Shown here one piece after another: positions 1 to 13,442 of a DNA stretch of 64,000 bases (position 1 is its first letter; every line of letters begins with the position of its first letter). Location: contig OY482853.1 of the NCBI GenBank assembly GCA_960531495.1, forward strand, positions 29,838,951-29,902,950. The letters are read 5' to 3'. Position numbers and translations under genes: made by a program. The notes under the pieces are model-generated. The model was not told the origin of the DNA and made no database searches. It saw only the letters and a list, made by a program, of their open reading frames with translations. Origin of the DNA: Zeus faber. Taxonomy: Eukaryota > Chordata > Actinopteri > Zeiformes > Zeidae.

Positions 1-640
1 TAGGAAAACAAATGAATTTGTATTAACCATTTTGAACTCCACTATTTCTTACTGAATGAATCATCAAAATTAACTGACTCAACTAGATTCCAATTCCATG
101 GTATTTTTAGTTATCAAAAATAAAAAAAATATGTGGTTATTATTAGTCCCTTTTAAACTGCCAAGAGCGTTTTTAGACTATCTGACTTTTAACTATTTCT
201 AATCAAATACAGGGGTTATCTCTGCAAATCTATGTGTTACAGTAGATGAAAGATAAGTCTATAAAATCCAATCTGAAAATGAATCAAAGTTTTAATGCTC
301 ACATAAAACATTTGTAACAAGTAAAATACTATTTACAAAAGATCTTTAATTGTATCTATAATTTTTCAAGAATTTTTAAAAAATAAAGTATGAACTGAAA
401 ATAAATAGATCAATTAAACGCCGAGATTTTTATGTTGGAGACTGTCGGGCCTACGATCGAAACGCACTTTTATACAAAGAGAGTTTCTCTTCGCCCTCTA
501 GTGGCAAAACACGAGAACTGCATCACGTTTTGAAGGCACCGACTGCAGCTACAACACACGACGGAGAGACCAGTTTTGTGTCTACAAATATCTTCAACCT
601 CCTTCTCTGGCTATCTGCAGTGGACTCATGTCGTTTAGAT
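1..640. other. AT-rich non-coding DNA
   Basis: I see no gene, RNA gene or named repeat here. The sequence is AT-rich with frequent stops in all frames. The only recognisable short motif is a 'gccctctagtggc'-type box near 495, which is common in dispersed fish repeats. Confidence 0.5.
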
Positions 641-681
641 ATATATATACATACATATATACACACACACACATATATACA

Positions 682-719
<38 letters not shown>

Positions 720-726
720 TGTATAT
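641..726. repeat. Compound (AC)n/(AT)n microsatellite
   Basis: The stretch alternates ATAT and ACAC tracts without interruption by unique sequence. The short open frames over it, rich in Tyr, Ile and His, come from the repeat and are not genes. Confidence 0.9.
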
Positions 727-1019
727 GAATGACAGTTTACCCACATTCCTCCTCGCTTCCCAAATGGATGGTTACTTTTCTAACCCAATTCTCACTCCAT
801 TCTCACAATCAATGCTCAGTTACTATCATCATTAATTAGAAGTATCTCAGTTTAGTAGGCATAATAGCAATTGTGTTTATTAAAGCATTGATATTTCTAG
901 ATATACACTGTGTGTAGGCCTTATATTGGAAACAGGGCACGGTTTCTAATCACTCATCTATGGTCTAATTGTGGGTGCAAGGTCACCCTTGCAGAAGAGA
1001 TAGTACTAATAACAATATT

Positions 1020-1020
1020 C

Positions 1021-1064
<44 letters not shown>
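1020..1064. repeat. (AAT)n microsatellite
   Basis: About fifteen uninterrupted AAT units. In translation they give poly-Asn or poly-Ile runs. Confidence 0.95.
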
Positions 1065-1065
<1 letters not shown>

Positions 1066-1264
1066 TCTTCTATCCCAGGCATCCATTGGCTGGTAAGCTT
1101 TTACATTCAGCTGAAAGATTTTGCTGTTTTTTGTTGTTGTGCAATTGGGTAAATCACCCCAACCATCCCCCCAGCATCATGCAGAATGGCATTTCAGTGA
1201 ATAAAAGCTGAACGAGAGACAATTTGCTGTCCTGGGCTTCAGACTAAATAATCGATTTAGCGCT

Positions 1265-1342
1265 ACCCCCCCCCCACCCCCACCCCCACCCCCACGGAGT
1301 GCTGCAGAGAAAGAGAGAGCGAGAGAAAGAGAGAGAGACTAG
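1265..1342. repeat. C-rich (CCCCCA)n then GA-rich repeat
   Basis: A run of C followed by CCCCCA units is directly followed by a GAGA tract. On the - strand the first part is G-rich and could form a four-stranded structure, but nothing suggests function. Confidence 0.8.
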
Positions 1343-2290
1343 TCCTGTCCTGAAAATAGCAAAGACCTCCGTTCGAGATTCAAAGCTTTATCGGTCACGG
1401 GAGGAACAACCTACGGCTGGACAGAAGGATGTAGGACAGTTGTATGTGCATGGTCAGTGGCATTTTTGGAAATGCAATTCTGGCGGGGAACCTTGCTGAT
1501 GAAGGCGTAATCACCTTTGATTTTTTGCTGCATCATCTGACACAGCAGGTGTTTTGTGTTCCAATATAAAGTCAAACTCATTACAATTTCGGCTCTAGAC
1601 CATTTAAATTAGAAAAGTAGAAACTATGTTTCCTGACAGGAGGTCTGAAGCCTACAGCTCATATATACAGCAGACAAACACATAACAGAGGTAGTAAGAG
1701 TAGAATAACCAGAGATCAGAACTTCATGCATAAGGCAGGCTATGAACACGCATAGTAACAGAGATATCAATCAAAAAATAATCAAACGCTTTTACACACT
1801 CAACCCCAGAATAAGCCATCACCAAAAGCAGACTCTTCATTTTTTTTTTTTGTTTATGTCGACAAAGCAATGTTGTATTTTTGGGTAGTTATTTTATTTT
1901 TTTCAAAACAGTATTTTTATTAATATGTATAAATCTATATATAAATGCACATATGGCATGAAATACATATGAGCATACTATACAGGTGCATGATATTAAA
2001 CATCTCCACGCTGTTGCATAAAAAGCTCAGGCATGCAGAGAGAAGGAAGGCGCGGCTTTAACGGAAATTCACTCAAGAAAATACTTTTTGTTTCATCTTA
2101 ATCAAGATTTGACTGGAGATCAGCCTCCGGCCATCATGTGCTGTCACTGGATGTGATGGATGGATGCTTCTCCGCAGAACTGCGGGTGAACTTCTCTAAA
2201 CTCGTAGTCTCCTTTGAAAGGTCATTAGGAAGTAGAAGGAGATTGTGGAGAGAGACATTTGCTGGCTAAAGCGGTCATAACTTTGTCTCT
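1343..2290. other. Unique non-coding DNA, nothing recognised
   Basis: No coding potential, RNA gene or repeat family could be recognised. A short poly-T run lies near 1841 and an AT-rich stretch spans 1890-1990. Confidence 0.45.
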
Positions 2291-2315
2291 GGTGTGTGTG
2301 TTAAGCTGTTATGTG

Positions 2316-2595
<280 letters not shown>

Positions 2596-2763
2596 CCAGG
2601 CCGGACAGGGAGAATGACACAGCGGAAAGATAGGAGGATTGATGGGATGTAAAGGGACGGGGGGGACAGTTAAAAACAGATGAAAAAGATGTAGGAAAAT
2701 AATTATAAAAATGGGCAAGAGTGTTAGAACTGCCCTCACCTTTTATCTGATGAGCTCTATCTG

Positions 2764-2920
2764 TGTGTGTGTGTGTGTGTGTGTGTGTTTTGCGTACCCT
2801 CCCTTTGTATGCGAGGATGGACGACCGCCCACGAGGCTGGTGATTATTAATGACGCATTGTCGTTCCCCCTCCCCCCACCCACACCCACCCACACCCACA
2901 CACACACACATACACCCACC
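2764..2920. repeat. (TG)n block followed by C-rich (CCCACA)n block
   Basis: TG dinucleotides run from about 2764 to 2788. After a short unique spacer come pyrimidine-rich CCCACA repeats near 2870-2920. Confidence 0.8.
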
Positions 2921-2994
2921 CATCACCGCCACCAGAATTCTGAGGTGGGGGGGCGAGTCTGTCGAGTCCGGTTCAGTCCAGTCTCGTTCGTCGT

Positions 2995-3722
2995 TGGAGG
3001 AGAGAAGAGAGGAGAAGGGAGGAGAAAAGGGGAGGAAAATAATAAGAGAAGACGGGAAGACAGAGAAAGAAGGAGAGGAGAAAAGAGGAGAGAATAGAGG
3101 AGATGAGGAGAGTTAGGGCAAGGAGAAGAGGAAAAGAGAAGAGGATAAAGAGGTGGGGAAAAGGAGGAGAGTATAGGAGACAAGAAGAGGGGAGCCAGGA
3201 AGAGAAGAAGCAGAGAGGACAGGAGGAGGGGACCAGAAGAGAGAGGGAGATGAGGGGGAAAGGAAAAGAAAAGATGAGAAGACAGGAGAGAGGAGAGAGC
3301 AAAGGAGTGAAGAGGAGAGGATAGAGGAGAGACGAGGAGAGGAGGGGAAGAGGGCAGTGGAGGAGAAAAGAAGAAAGGAGATGACAAGAAAGGGGAAGAG
3401 ATGAGAGGATACAACTGCGGTGAGGAAAAAATAGGGCAGTGGAGTGGAGGAGAAGACAGGAGATGAGAGGAAAGGAAATGAGAAGGAGATGAGAAGATGG
3501 TGGAGAGGAGAGAAGGAGATAGGAGAAAAGGAGAGGAGTGAAGAGGAGGAGAGGAGACAAGGAGAGGAGAAAATAGGTGAAGCAAGGAGAAGAGAAGAGA
3601 GGAGAGGAGAGGAAAGGAGAAGAAGAGACAGGAAGACAAAAGAGAGGAGAGTGGTGAGGAGAGGAGTGAAGAGGAGAAGAGGTGTCACAAGGAGAGGAGT
3701 AAGGAGGTGAAGTGGGGAGAAG
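2995..3722. repeat. 720-bp purine-rich (GGAGA)n low-complexity tract
   Basis: The + strand is almost entirely A and G, with degenerate GGAGA, GAGGA and AAGAG units and no long perfect array. All frames over it are composition artefacts: Glu-Arg-rich on one strand, Ser-Leu-Pro-rich on the other. Long homopurine tracts can form triplexes, but nothing here shows a role. Confidence 0.9.
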
Positions 3723-4150
3723 TTTGCAGAGAAGTTTATAATTTTTTCTTGGGGACCCCCTGGAACGCCATTTGACTCAATTATTAGACAATACTGTACA
3801 GTATACAAATATTAAATCAATAAATTATTAAATAAATATGCCAATGATAAATCCTGAAATAAATACATGAGGCAATACATAAATAAATGTAAATATAAAT
3901 ATATAAATGAGTGTTATATACAGTAGTTAAATAAAAAAAATAGACTATTTATATTCATTTCAGGGGATTTTTATTTCATAATTCCAGATTAATTGATTTA
4001 AGTGGACTTTTATTTTATAATGCCATATTTATTTATTTTAGGGTACTTTTATTTCATAATGCCACATTTCCATTCCTTATATGCAAATGAACTGAGCATG
4101 GTTATCTCACAGATTCAGAGCCAGCGGAGAGAGGGGGAGCAGGGCTGGCG
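3723..4150. other. AT-rich non-coding DNA with (AAAT)n-like runs
   Basis: Repeated 'aaataaat' and 'tttatttta' words dominate. No gene is seen. Confidence 0.5.
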
Positions 4151-4164
4151 CTGCAGTTAGCGCT

Positions 4165-4600
4165 CTCCTACGCAACAGTGGTAGGACTGGTTGCTTGGAG
4201 CTGGTCCTCAGCTTCTGATACCTCCTCGGTTGGAGCCAGGGGCCTGTAGGGAGCGACCCGGGCACGGTGGAGGGCCACCACCTGGTTCCGCTTGACCAGC
4301 CGCATCCTGTACATCATGTCCGACAGCTGTTCCAGCACAGTGCAAAGGCCAGCCCACTGGCTTGACAGCTTGGGGGAGAGGCCCTTCTTTCTCTCAGACA
4401 CCTGGGTCCTGGGCGCAAAGTCCGTTCCCCGGCAGCAGGAGTCGTAGGCCCCCTTCTCTCGGGACCTGGCGTCCGTTAAGGTTACCTGGTCAACCCGTGC
4501 ACCTCCTGTCTTTCACAAAGGTTGTGGAGGTCACCCAGGCTGGGCTCCCCCCACACCTCCGGTACCGGGGGGCGGCCCGAACACCAAGCTGATTGGAGTA
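4165..4600 (-). pseudogene. Ty3/gypsy integrase C-terminal remnant
   Basis: Reading leftwards from about 4401, the frame gives a KKGLSPKL motif, then a Gln-Trp-Ala-Gly stretch, a Val-Leu-Glu-x-Leu-Ser-Asp region and R-V-x-L-H-R-A-R-V-A-P-Y-R-P-L at the end. This is the typical C-terminal tail of fish Ty3/gypsy polyproteins, downstream of the integrase catalytic core. The upstream part (4402-4600) is degenerate and changes frame. No RT, catalytic core or LTR could be identified next to it, so it is a truncated, inactive fragment. The family call is from recalled family character, not an alignment. Confidence 0.7.
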
Positions 4601-4743
4601 CGGAATTTGTGTCCAAACATAAGCGCTGCTGGAGTGCAGAGCGTAACACTGCGTCCTGAGCGCTGAACCCAGAAGCACAGCAGCAGAAAGAACAGCCGAG
4701 TCACTGCTGTCCCGTTAAACCAGGAAGGGGAGACCAAGACAGG

Positions 4744-4745
<2 letters not shown>

Positions 4746-4823
<78 letters not shown>
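4746..4823. repeat. (GT)n microsatellite
   Basis: About 38 GT units, nearly perfect. Confidence 0.97.
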
Positions 4824-4824
<1 letters not shown>

Positions 4825-5219
4825 GTGTAGGAAAACAGGGGCTGGCCGTCAAGTGAACCCGGTGAACCCTCAACAACAATATGAACTTCCGTGCGAAAAC
4901 TAGGGGAAAACACTCAACGCAGAGCGGAGCTGCAACTGCAGTGGGAGGGTATTACTACATTTTACGCCAGAGAAAGAGGAAGAGAGTGAGACCTGGAGCG
5001 AGCGCCAGCCATCAGAGAGGCTCTGGCGGAGACATTAGATGTCTAAAAGATAGGGAGGTTGGAGAGATGACAAGCAAGGAAGGGTGAAGAGAGAGAGAGA
5101 GAGAGAGGGAGAAATGAGTTATCTAGTGCCCGTGCCCAGATGAGCTGAGCAGCTCAATACATCTAAAGCCTTCAACTTATACTGTACTGTATGTATTACT
5201 TATGCTGCTCGCTGCAACT

Positions 5220-5410
5220 GCTTGTTTTCTGCCGCAGCTGACTGACTGATTGGCTGACTGACTGACTGACTGTCAGACTGACTGACTGACTAACTGTCGG
5301 ACTGACTGACCGTCTAGCTGAATGACTAGCTGACTGACTGCCTGGCTGAATGTCGGACTGACTGACCGACTAGCTGAATTTCTAGCTGACTGACTGACCG
5401 ACTGACTGGC
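5220..5410. repeat. (ACTG)n degenerate tetranucleotide array
   Basis: Repeated ACTG units with point variants (GACC, CTAGCTGA, TGTCGG) run for about 190 bp. A longer-period pattern built from ACTGACCGACTAGCTGAAT-like words appears in the second half. Confidence 0.9.
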
Positions 5411-6513
5411 AGCCTCATTTCAACGCTAGTGATGGGGAAGACCAAAAAATAGAAATATTGGGGAGTCTCTATTTTGGCAGATTTTACCATCGCCACCATG
5501 ATTTCCAAACTGATTGTGAGTCTGTGTTGTTTGCTGAGCTCCAAAGACGACGAAATGTCAAAATCCTTCTCACTGAAGACTTGCATTTGTGTATGTAATT
5601 TAAAACATTGTACAGACTATGTTTTTGTGGCCATTCCACACACCCAATAACAAACACTGTAACATTGTTATTTTCACTGTAAATGACAATAATGAAATGA
5701 TTCAGTAATATTTCTACATCCAATTTAAAAGGCCTATATGGATGTTTTCTTTGATAGGTGAGGGAAGAGAGCTGAATATTGATCTAGCGGCAAATGCAAA
5801 ACTATTTACATTCCAGAGTAAATTAAGCAAAGACAAAGCTAAATCATATTTCCATCTTCATCAAGAATATACTGTAAATTGTAAGGGCAAAACACCATCA
5901 TTGTAATTACAATTCCCTGTACAACGGTGGCTCTGAATCTCTTCTCCTACTCTTTGACTGCAAGTGCACCAACATTTCATAACAACAAAAACAAAGATCA
6001 ACAATTTTACAGAGGTTTGAGAAGAACTTAGCGCCGGAGGTCTTAATTTTAGCCAACATGTCCAAACCCAATTAGGTTTTCTGCCTATTTAAAGGCATTA
6101 TACTGGTACTGGTGAAATTATTATTATTACTGGAGGCTATCTGCACACAATATACCCATTCGCCAATCCATTTAATGAGTTTATTATAGGAAACAAATGA
6201 AAACCATACATTATATGAGGACCATGACAAACCATTGCTCAATAGGCTTGCTGTCAGAAGCCTAACCCTAACCCCAGTCGAAAAAAGGCAGAGCAATTGT
6301 GAAGAAATTCACGGTGAGTGGGCTTTTTGCTTCTGTTTTAACAAGTGCTTGAAAAAGGCCACTTTCAGCCCTGGAAATCTGTTATTTGTCAAAAATATGT
6401 GTGCCACCGACTGTGCAATCAATGTACAGCAGCAGGGAGTGCCATAAAAAAAACAATGAATGGCTCAAAAAATGCAAAAATAAATTAATAAATGAATAAA
6501 TGAAAAAATGAAA
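5411..6513. other. Unique non-coding DNA, nothing recognised
   Basis: No coding exon, RNA gene or repeat family recognised on either strand. The short open frames here have no domain character. Confidence 0.4.

Positions 6514-6566
<53 letters not shown>
6514..6566. repeat. (AAT)n microsatellite
   Basis: About seventeen AAT units, preceded by AAATG-like degenerate units from about 6478. Confidence 0.95.
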
Positions 6567-6570
<4 letters not shown>

Positions 6571-7186
6571 CTAATTTTAGATGGCCTTCAGCAACCATTG
6601 TTTCTTTGTGTCTATGCATTGTGATATCAGATGGAAAGGTCCCTGCCAATTTCCCATTCTTATCACAGATTGGCTAGACTTATACTGTAGATGTATACAT
6701 CAAAGGACTTCAGCCGGGATTTTAGAGTTCCAGACACATTTTTAAGATATTAAGAACATCCAAAGGAGATCTCGTCCTCAGGGTCGTTAAGAGCGTACTC
6801 ACATTTAATTTGAAAGGTCCAGACCCGTCTGGGACAAAATGGAAGAATATCAGGCTGGTTTGATATCATCTTAAGTCTTAAGTCTCTGCTATATATCCTA
6901 TAGTGTGTGACAGGATCCCAAGATTTAAGATCCCATGTGATCACCTGTCCTAGCTAAATCCTTTAGTGTGCATACTACTGGGAAGTCTTTAAATGTCTAA
7001 TGTTGTCTTTGCAAAGTCTTTTGAATGTCTTTTGGTTTATGGCCACCATAAGACTATGTGTCCAAATGCCACCTGCTGCAATCCTATCTTTTCCCATGCT
7101 TGACCGAGGAAAAGGGCTGAACAATTAATTAAATTCAAACTGATAACGCAATTTAACATAATGCAATTCTCAAATCGCATAGGGCA

Positions 7187-7990
7187 GTGCAGGGCCGGCT
7201 CTTCCTATAGCCTGAATAGGGAGCGACGGGGCACATTTTGTGCACCTGCACACCTCCCACCGACGACGTGCGTGCCAGAACAGCATGTTTTTATTTTATT
7301 TTGCGTCTCCTAATGGAACGAAACAAGTGCGTGTGGAACTAAACCGTGCGTAATGGGGATACTTTCTCCGTGCTCCCAAATTGTTTTAACCCTCCGCGCT
7401 GCCCCTGATAAGACCCGGTACTCCAGCCCGGACCACGGTGCACTGTGCTGCTGGCAGAGCCCTGAACACCTGTAGAGCCTGGACGGAGCCTCTTCAAGAA
7501 TAATGCGTCTGTTTTATTTATTGAGCTTAAAGCTGTCCCTGAGCACAGGTAGTGGTGCTCAACACACAACATTTTTATAAAAAACAATGGATTCCATCTG
7601 AAACAACTGGATATTTTTTGAATGTTAATTTTCAGATTTGAACAATTACAAGGCTTGAAGTTAAATCAATAAGCCAATATTGTACTGTTATTGAAGATTT
7701 TTCTTTTTACAATTGAAGAGTTCAATAAAGATATGTTATTCATATCAATTCATGCATCAATTAATCGCATTTCATAATAACATGTAGACCTGACCCACAG
7801 GAAAGAGCAGTTTATATGTTGACTGTATCTAATGTTGTGTTAGTCATACTATAGAATAGTTTATTGCTTGTGTTTAGTGACTAATACAGAAGATGAGGAA
7901 CTTCAAAAAAAAGCACACTAAATCACAATCTCAATATTGGTCAAAAAAAAAATCGCAATTAAATTATTTCCCCAAATCGTTCAGTACTAG
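7187..7990. repeat. Unnamed dispersed repeat, copy 1
   Basis: This block starts with 'gggccggctcttcctatag' and ends near 'aaattatttccccaaatcgttc'. It matches 14,062-14,840 in the same orientation along nearly its whole length, including the central AACAATTACAAGGCTTG word and the block near 7,735 that reads ATATGTTATTCATATCAATT. A third, inverted fragment lies at about 56,652-56,770. The two long copies differ by many substitutions and indels, so it is an old family. I see no reverse transcriptase or transposase, so the class is unknown. Confidence 0.75.
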
Positions 7991-8618
7991 CAAGGAAGGT
8001 GGCTGTCTGCTTACTAAGCCAGTATAAGGAAGAGAAAAACCTTTTCCCACTTTTCCTAATCCAATTGCAATAAATAAAAGAGAAAAAAACAACACACAAC
8101 CTTTTTTAATTGACACAATTTGCCCTAAAGGAGGCGGACTGAATAATGCCCCGATACGGCCTGTAAAACGACTCATCCATTTAAACTTGTCTTACTGCTG
8201 GTAATTAAACCAGTAAATCACGGCTTAATGAAATGGTGTTTGATCGAAAAGTCACAACGGAGCTTCACACACATGCTTTTGCCGAACAAAGGAGACTCGT
8301 CATTGTGTCACTGCGTCTATAGCAAAGTGAACCGAATGTCGCTTCAGTTAGTGCAAGAATCTGACGCACCCTCAACTGGCTCGGAATCAATATTTTAAGA
8401 TGCGTCTGTGTGTAATTGAACTAGCCAAAGCTGCGTCTGCATATGTGTGTGTGTGTGTGAGACTGTCTGTATGTGTGTTGGAGTCCGACATTTCCCTGGT
8501 GGTGGGTAGAATGAGTAATAGCAACGGAGTCTAAATGCAACTATCGCAAGCACATCTGTACCCAGCCAGACAGTGTGTGTCAAAGTGCTAGAGTGCAGAG
8601 CCATCAATCACAGCCGTG

Positions 8619-8621
<3 letters not shown>

Positions 8622-8712
<91 letters not shown>
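8622..8712. repeat. (CA)n microsatellite
   Basis: About 45 CA units, followed by a short degenerate CA and CATA tail. Confidence 0.97.
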
Positions 8713-8715
<3 letters not shown>

Positions 8716-9990
8716 CACAAACACACACATACATACACACGACCAGAAGTCCCTGCAGTCAGATCAATAAAAGTATAAGAAAAAGCAGCCTTTTCTCTGC
8801 AATTTTACTCACATTAATTAGATGAGTGGCCTGGACTCAAGCCAGCCAGGCCCTGGAACAGTTAAGAATTTCTTCCCTCAGTGAAAGTTAATTTTTTTTT
8901 TTTATCGTTCCATGATACCCTTCACTGAGTATAAATATTCAGGAAAAACCATAGGGTGAAATGTTTTATTCAAAATACATCTGAAGAACGACAATCCACT
9001 ACTGACATCTACCACCGATATGTACAAGATTTGTACATATCGGCATTTTACTTCTCCACAAATTCCTGTCTCAATAATGTCATGCAACTTTCCAGTGCAG
9101 AAAGCACTTCTCCCCATTTCTGTATTTTCTCTGCAATAGTCAACAATAGTAATGGTTTCAAACTGAGTTGTTGTTTGATTGAATAAGTCAAATTTCTATC
9201 TGTGTCTAATCCCACCAGCGAGACAGATACGGTTACACACTCACGTTTAGGGACTTGGATCCCGACAGCCTTGTAATCTTCTCTAAGGGCATTTTTAATT
9301 ATGCCTTACGATACTGTTAGCTTGCCTTGTATTTCCTCCCGTTGGCCGAATGTGTGGCTGAAATTTCTACCAGTCCCCTGGCAGAAAACATGCTGGAAAG
9401 AGTGGCAGGTGGAACAGCCTAACCATACAGGAAAAAAATGTTTTTAAGCAGGGTTTACTTCCGGACCCACCCAACCCCCAATCTCCTTCTACAACCACTC
9501 TCCAATGGCTAATATACGAGCACTGTGTTTTTCAGCAATGCCTTGAGAGCCAAGAAAGATATGGCCGTACATACTGTAGTTATGAATAGTTTGGCCCTTC
9601 AGCTACATTTGCATTGTCTAGAAACAGTCTCTCTCATTTCTCGAATTCTAGGCCATGGAATGTACCCAAAGTAATTTGATACACTGTTTAAAACTACAAA
9701 TTTGTAAGATAGATTGAGTGATAACTTTCTTAACTGTCCTTCACCATTAGGAATTTACTTTAGAAGTTATTCATTTTTTGAACAACCCATCCATTTTCCC
9801 TATCAATTTATAGTCACATTTTTTTACTTGAAAGTTAATTTTAAAAAAAAAATATTTGATTGATGGATTATTTTTTTAAACAAGTTAAACTTGGAATCGG
9901 GCTGTGCAGGTCACCAAGGATACAGGGGTCTGTCTGTTTGTGAGGTTAAGGATGACAGAGAAGGGGTCAAATTTCGAGAACAGAGAGACT
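8713..9990. other. Unique non-coding DNA, nothing recognised
   Basis: AT-rich sequence without exons or families that I can name. A nearly perfect short palindrome, ATATGTACAAGATTTGTACATAT, spans about 9017-9040. Confidence 0.4.
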
Positions 9991-9997
9991 GAGACGG

Positions 9998-10566
9998 AGT
10001 TTCTTCCCTCAAGCCATCAGAACTGTCAACGCTGACCTCACCAGGGGTCCTAACTGAGACAAACACTAGGCTCCACTACCTACTGTACTGTATGTAGCAT
10101 ACTGTACCGCATACTGTATCACTGTTTTGGGTTGTTTGTGATGCCGTATTGCTGCGCCGTACTGTTGTATACTGTGCTGTATTATCCCAAACACTACCTC
10201 ACACTATTCACATTCACATGCCACTTTAATTCACATGCCACTTTTAATGCACATATCTGTATATACATAGGCATATTCCTTCTATCTATTCCATTTTATT
10301 TCAATTTATTTTTTATTGTATTTTATTCTATATATTTTTTATCTTATTCTATAAGTATTCCACTTACTGTATTACGTTTTAGGAGTCAGTTAGTCGGTCT
10401 ATTAGAAAGGAATTTTCTACTTTTTATTTTATTTTATTTTTTGTACTTTTCTAGGACTTATTGTGTGCTATCACCGGGTGCGTTGCATTACATTTCACTG
10501 CATATATGTATGGAAGTATGTATATGTATGTGACAAATAAAAATCTTGAATCTTGAATCTTGAAAT
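9998..10566 (+). mobile_element. Non-LTR retrotransposon 3' end with (TCTTGAA)n tail
   Basis: The segment begins with a 'tcttccctcaagccatcag' word typical of the C-terminal coding end of fish LINE elements. It runs through AT-rich 3' UTR and ends with 'tgacaaataaaaatcttgaatcttgaatcttgaa', a seven-base tandem tail characteristic of several fish LINEs. No RT remains, so it is a 5'-truncated insertion. A short relic with the same kind of tail on the opposite strand lies at 42,371-42,406. The family assignment is from recall. Confidence 0.65.
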
Positions 10567-10769
10567 TTGTGCCTATTGGGAGAGAAAAAAAATACTCCCT
10601 CCTGAAGTTTAAAGGCAAAGAATGGAACCTATTCATACAAGTATGCGCTTTGCCTCAAATCCCAACAAGGTCATTCCTGAAATTACCATTGATCCATGTA
10701 CCTCCCAGCTTTAAGTATCACCTACCTCATCCACGAACGACCTACCTGTACTGGAAATTCAACATGTAA

Positions 10770-10786
10770 CCCCCCCCCCCCCCCCA
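10770..10786. repeat. Poly-C homopolymer
   Basis: A run of 17 C residues. Confidence 0.95.
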
Positions 10787-12620
10787 AAGTATGGGTGAGA
10801 AAGATAACAAAACACATTGTAGCCCCAATGGGAAACACAATCATGACATGGACATTTGTGAAAATTGTCCATGATTGCAGGCCCAGAAAAGTGGTTAATC
10901 GTGTTTACCCAGTCACGTTGGGCGGAGCTGGAGCGTAACTTTAGAATTCCTGCAACTCCAGAACTGACAAAGCCTAAGATCTAAATTACAAGGCAAGCTC
11001 AGCAACAACCTATCCCCTTATTCAATAGCCTTGGGCACCCCATATTTCCACGCTTTATTTCTAATACTCTGCAGCAGCAAAGAATACCTGGTGATCTTAC
11101 AGTATTGTGCAAACAAGCCGAACAACTTTAGCGTGGTGAGGTAGGCCCCACCTGATCTTTAGGAAAGAGGCAAAACAAGACAATATGGGAGTTTAATATT
11201 TAAGATTTCTTCATCTTCATAACATTTCGGACCATAAGATTTGTTTGGGTAATCATCATAAACAGAAAAGGCCTTGGTCCATGGAGTTTTCCTGGGCGAT
11301 CCCTGAGATTGTTTCCATGCCTTCAACCCCAAAATCACGCAAGTCAGAGCGAGTTGTTGACCATTATCTGATATCTACACCATGGTAATCAAGAGATGCT
11401 GCAACTCACTCAGTCCTTACACCACCAATAATTAAAAAGTGGTTAGGGGCTCAAGCTAAGACCCAAAATCTTCCAGAAAAGCTTTCCAGTGACATAGCTA
11501 ACCAACTCTCCAGACTAAGCTCTGCACACACAAAAAAGGCCAGCCCGAACCAAACCCTGCCCAGCTCAAGGCCAGACTCAATGGGGAATTTCAGCTAATT
11601 TTAAATATCACTTCTGGCCCCTCTGTTAGCGCAGCTTTAGCCAGAGCTACACAAAGGAGGCCAAGTTTCAAAGTTGAACGTGAGAACACCCTCATCTCCT
11701 GACCTCTATTAGCATGTGAATGGTGAAGAAAATGGGATTTTGGAATTAAAGGAAAGGGAGAGGGGCGGGGGCCGACTGACTGACAGACAGACATGGTCAC
11801 TGAGAAGTTTCTCTACATGAATACATATAAAACAAATCTAAATCTCCAAGGGTACAATTTTTTCCATGCCTGCTGCAGCCAGTTTCAATATATACATAGA
11901 TATATCTGGTATCCAGTATATTTTATAGTAATTTAATGGATATAAAACACAACAATCATTTTGAGAAAAGGGACTTAGGGTTTTAACTGCCAAGACACCC
12001 TGGAAGTCAACAGCCTATTTCAAATATCATGAGTTCATCATAAGTCCACCGGACTCTTGTCCGACCTCTTTCTCTCACAACTCAGCTCCAACTGTCAAGC
12101 TCAAAACCCGACTTCCTCTTTGGCTAGATTAACACTTTAACACGCCATTAAAAGCCTGACTGGGATGGCCTACTCAAAACTGAGTCAACTACGCAGATGT
12201 AAGGTCCTTGGTGGCATAACAAGGGAAGTGTGGGATGATTTACTTTATGAAGAGCTCGGCTCTGTAAAGGCAACTGCAGGGTTTCGTAACCCCCCCCCAC
12301 ACTTTAATAAAGCGTGCAGATCCCTGCGCCAGCAGAACAACAGTGATGTGTTACAGCTTTATTAGCTTGGCACACCAACGCAAGTAGAGAGCGCCTGGTG
12401 GAGATGATGTCCGTGCGACCATTAGTAACACTCAGGAGTCCCCCGCCCACCCTTCTGCAAGTGGCACCAAACAGTTACAAATTATGAAAACAAATAACCG
12501 GTACACGGAATAAGCGTGACTACCCTGCTGGGTTTTGGCCATGCTGACGTCCCGGGTCTCTCCGTTTTAACTGGCAGAGAGACAGAAGGGTGGGATCATC
12601 TGGCAAGAGGGTGTCAGACA
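10787..12620. other. Unique non-coding DNA, nothing recognised
   Basis: No exon, RNA gene or named repeat was recognised on either strand. Confidence 0.4.
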
Positions 12621-12639
12621 GGTCTGACCCCCAAGGCAG

Positions 12640-12965
12640 GAGATGGATGGAAGACAGGGGGGGGCAGCCACGGACAAAGGAAGCACGGAGGGATGGGGGG
12701 GGGCACAGCGGAGCATGGAGGACGAGAGAGCAGGTGTAGTACTGGAGGGGGGGTTGGGGGGTTGGGGGGTGGAAAGGGAGGGAGGGAGGGGAGGAAGAGG
12801 GAGAGCAGATAAAGAGGCGAGGGGGCTCCAAGAGAAATGGAAATGGTGGTGTCGACAGAACAAATCTGACCCTGGCTTGAAGCCCAGGAGAGGGGAAGGG
12901 CAAGCCCTCTGGCCTCATCTGCAGCTGGCCTCGCTCGCAGACGGGGGGGGGAGGGTAGACCAGAA
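12640..12965. repeat. G/GA-rich low-complexity tract
   Basis: Several G runs of 6-9 bases alternate with GGAGG and GGGA units. Overlapping frames on both strands over it have extreme composition and are not convincing genes. Confidence 0.75.
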
Positions 12966-13194
12966 TGATAGATGATGCTCAGGAGAGGTGGCGACAGGTC
13001 AGGGGAGGAGAAGCAAAATAACAACAACCACATTTAGAAAAAACTGAGTCAGGTTAAACACGATTTTGTGAATGATGGAACTATAGTCACTTCCTCCCCG
13101 CACAGTCACTTTAATAACAATTCTAACCAATAAGTGATTACATATTTCCATATGCTACTTTGCACAATGATCATCCCATGTTTTATATTGAATT

Positions 13195-13442
13195 CTATTT
13201 GGCATTATATTGAAAATAATTACACTGTATTGTCTTGAGTGGTTTCTTATTACTTTATTACTTATATTATTTGTTGAGCTGTTTATTACTTGTTTTTATA
13301 TATTTTTGATGTGTATATTGGGAATTGAGTGTATATCCTCTCACTATGAACTTCATGTTGCCCACTAAGCTGCTGCAACACCTGAATTTGCCCTATGGTG
13401 GATCAATAAAGTACATAAATCATATTTTATCTTACCTTATCT
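13195..13442 (+). mobile_element. LINE-like 3' tail
   Basis: The segment ends 'ctatggtggatcaataaagt' followed by TTATCTTA-type degenerate repeats, a structure seen at the 3' ends of fish non-LTR retrotransposons. No coding part remains. Confidence 0.45.

Noticed and set aside
2923..3808. Frames of 195-238 codons on the - strand, Ser/Leu/Pro-rich
   Set aside because: They are the translation of a homopurine/homopyrimidine tract, and several frames are open at once because stop codons are rare in such sequence.
12520..13033. Overlapping frames of 98-139 codons on both strands
   Set aside because: The composition follows the G/GA-rich tract; there is no family signature.
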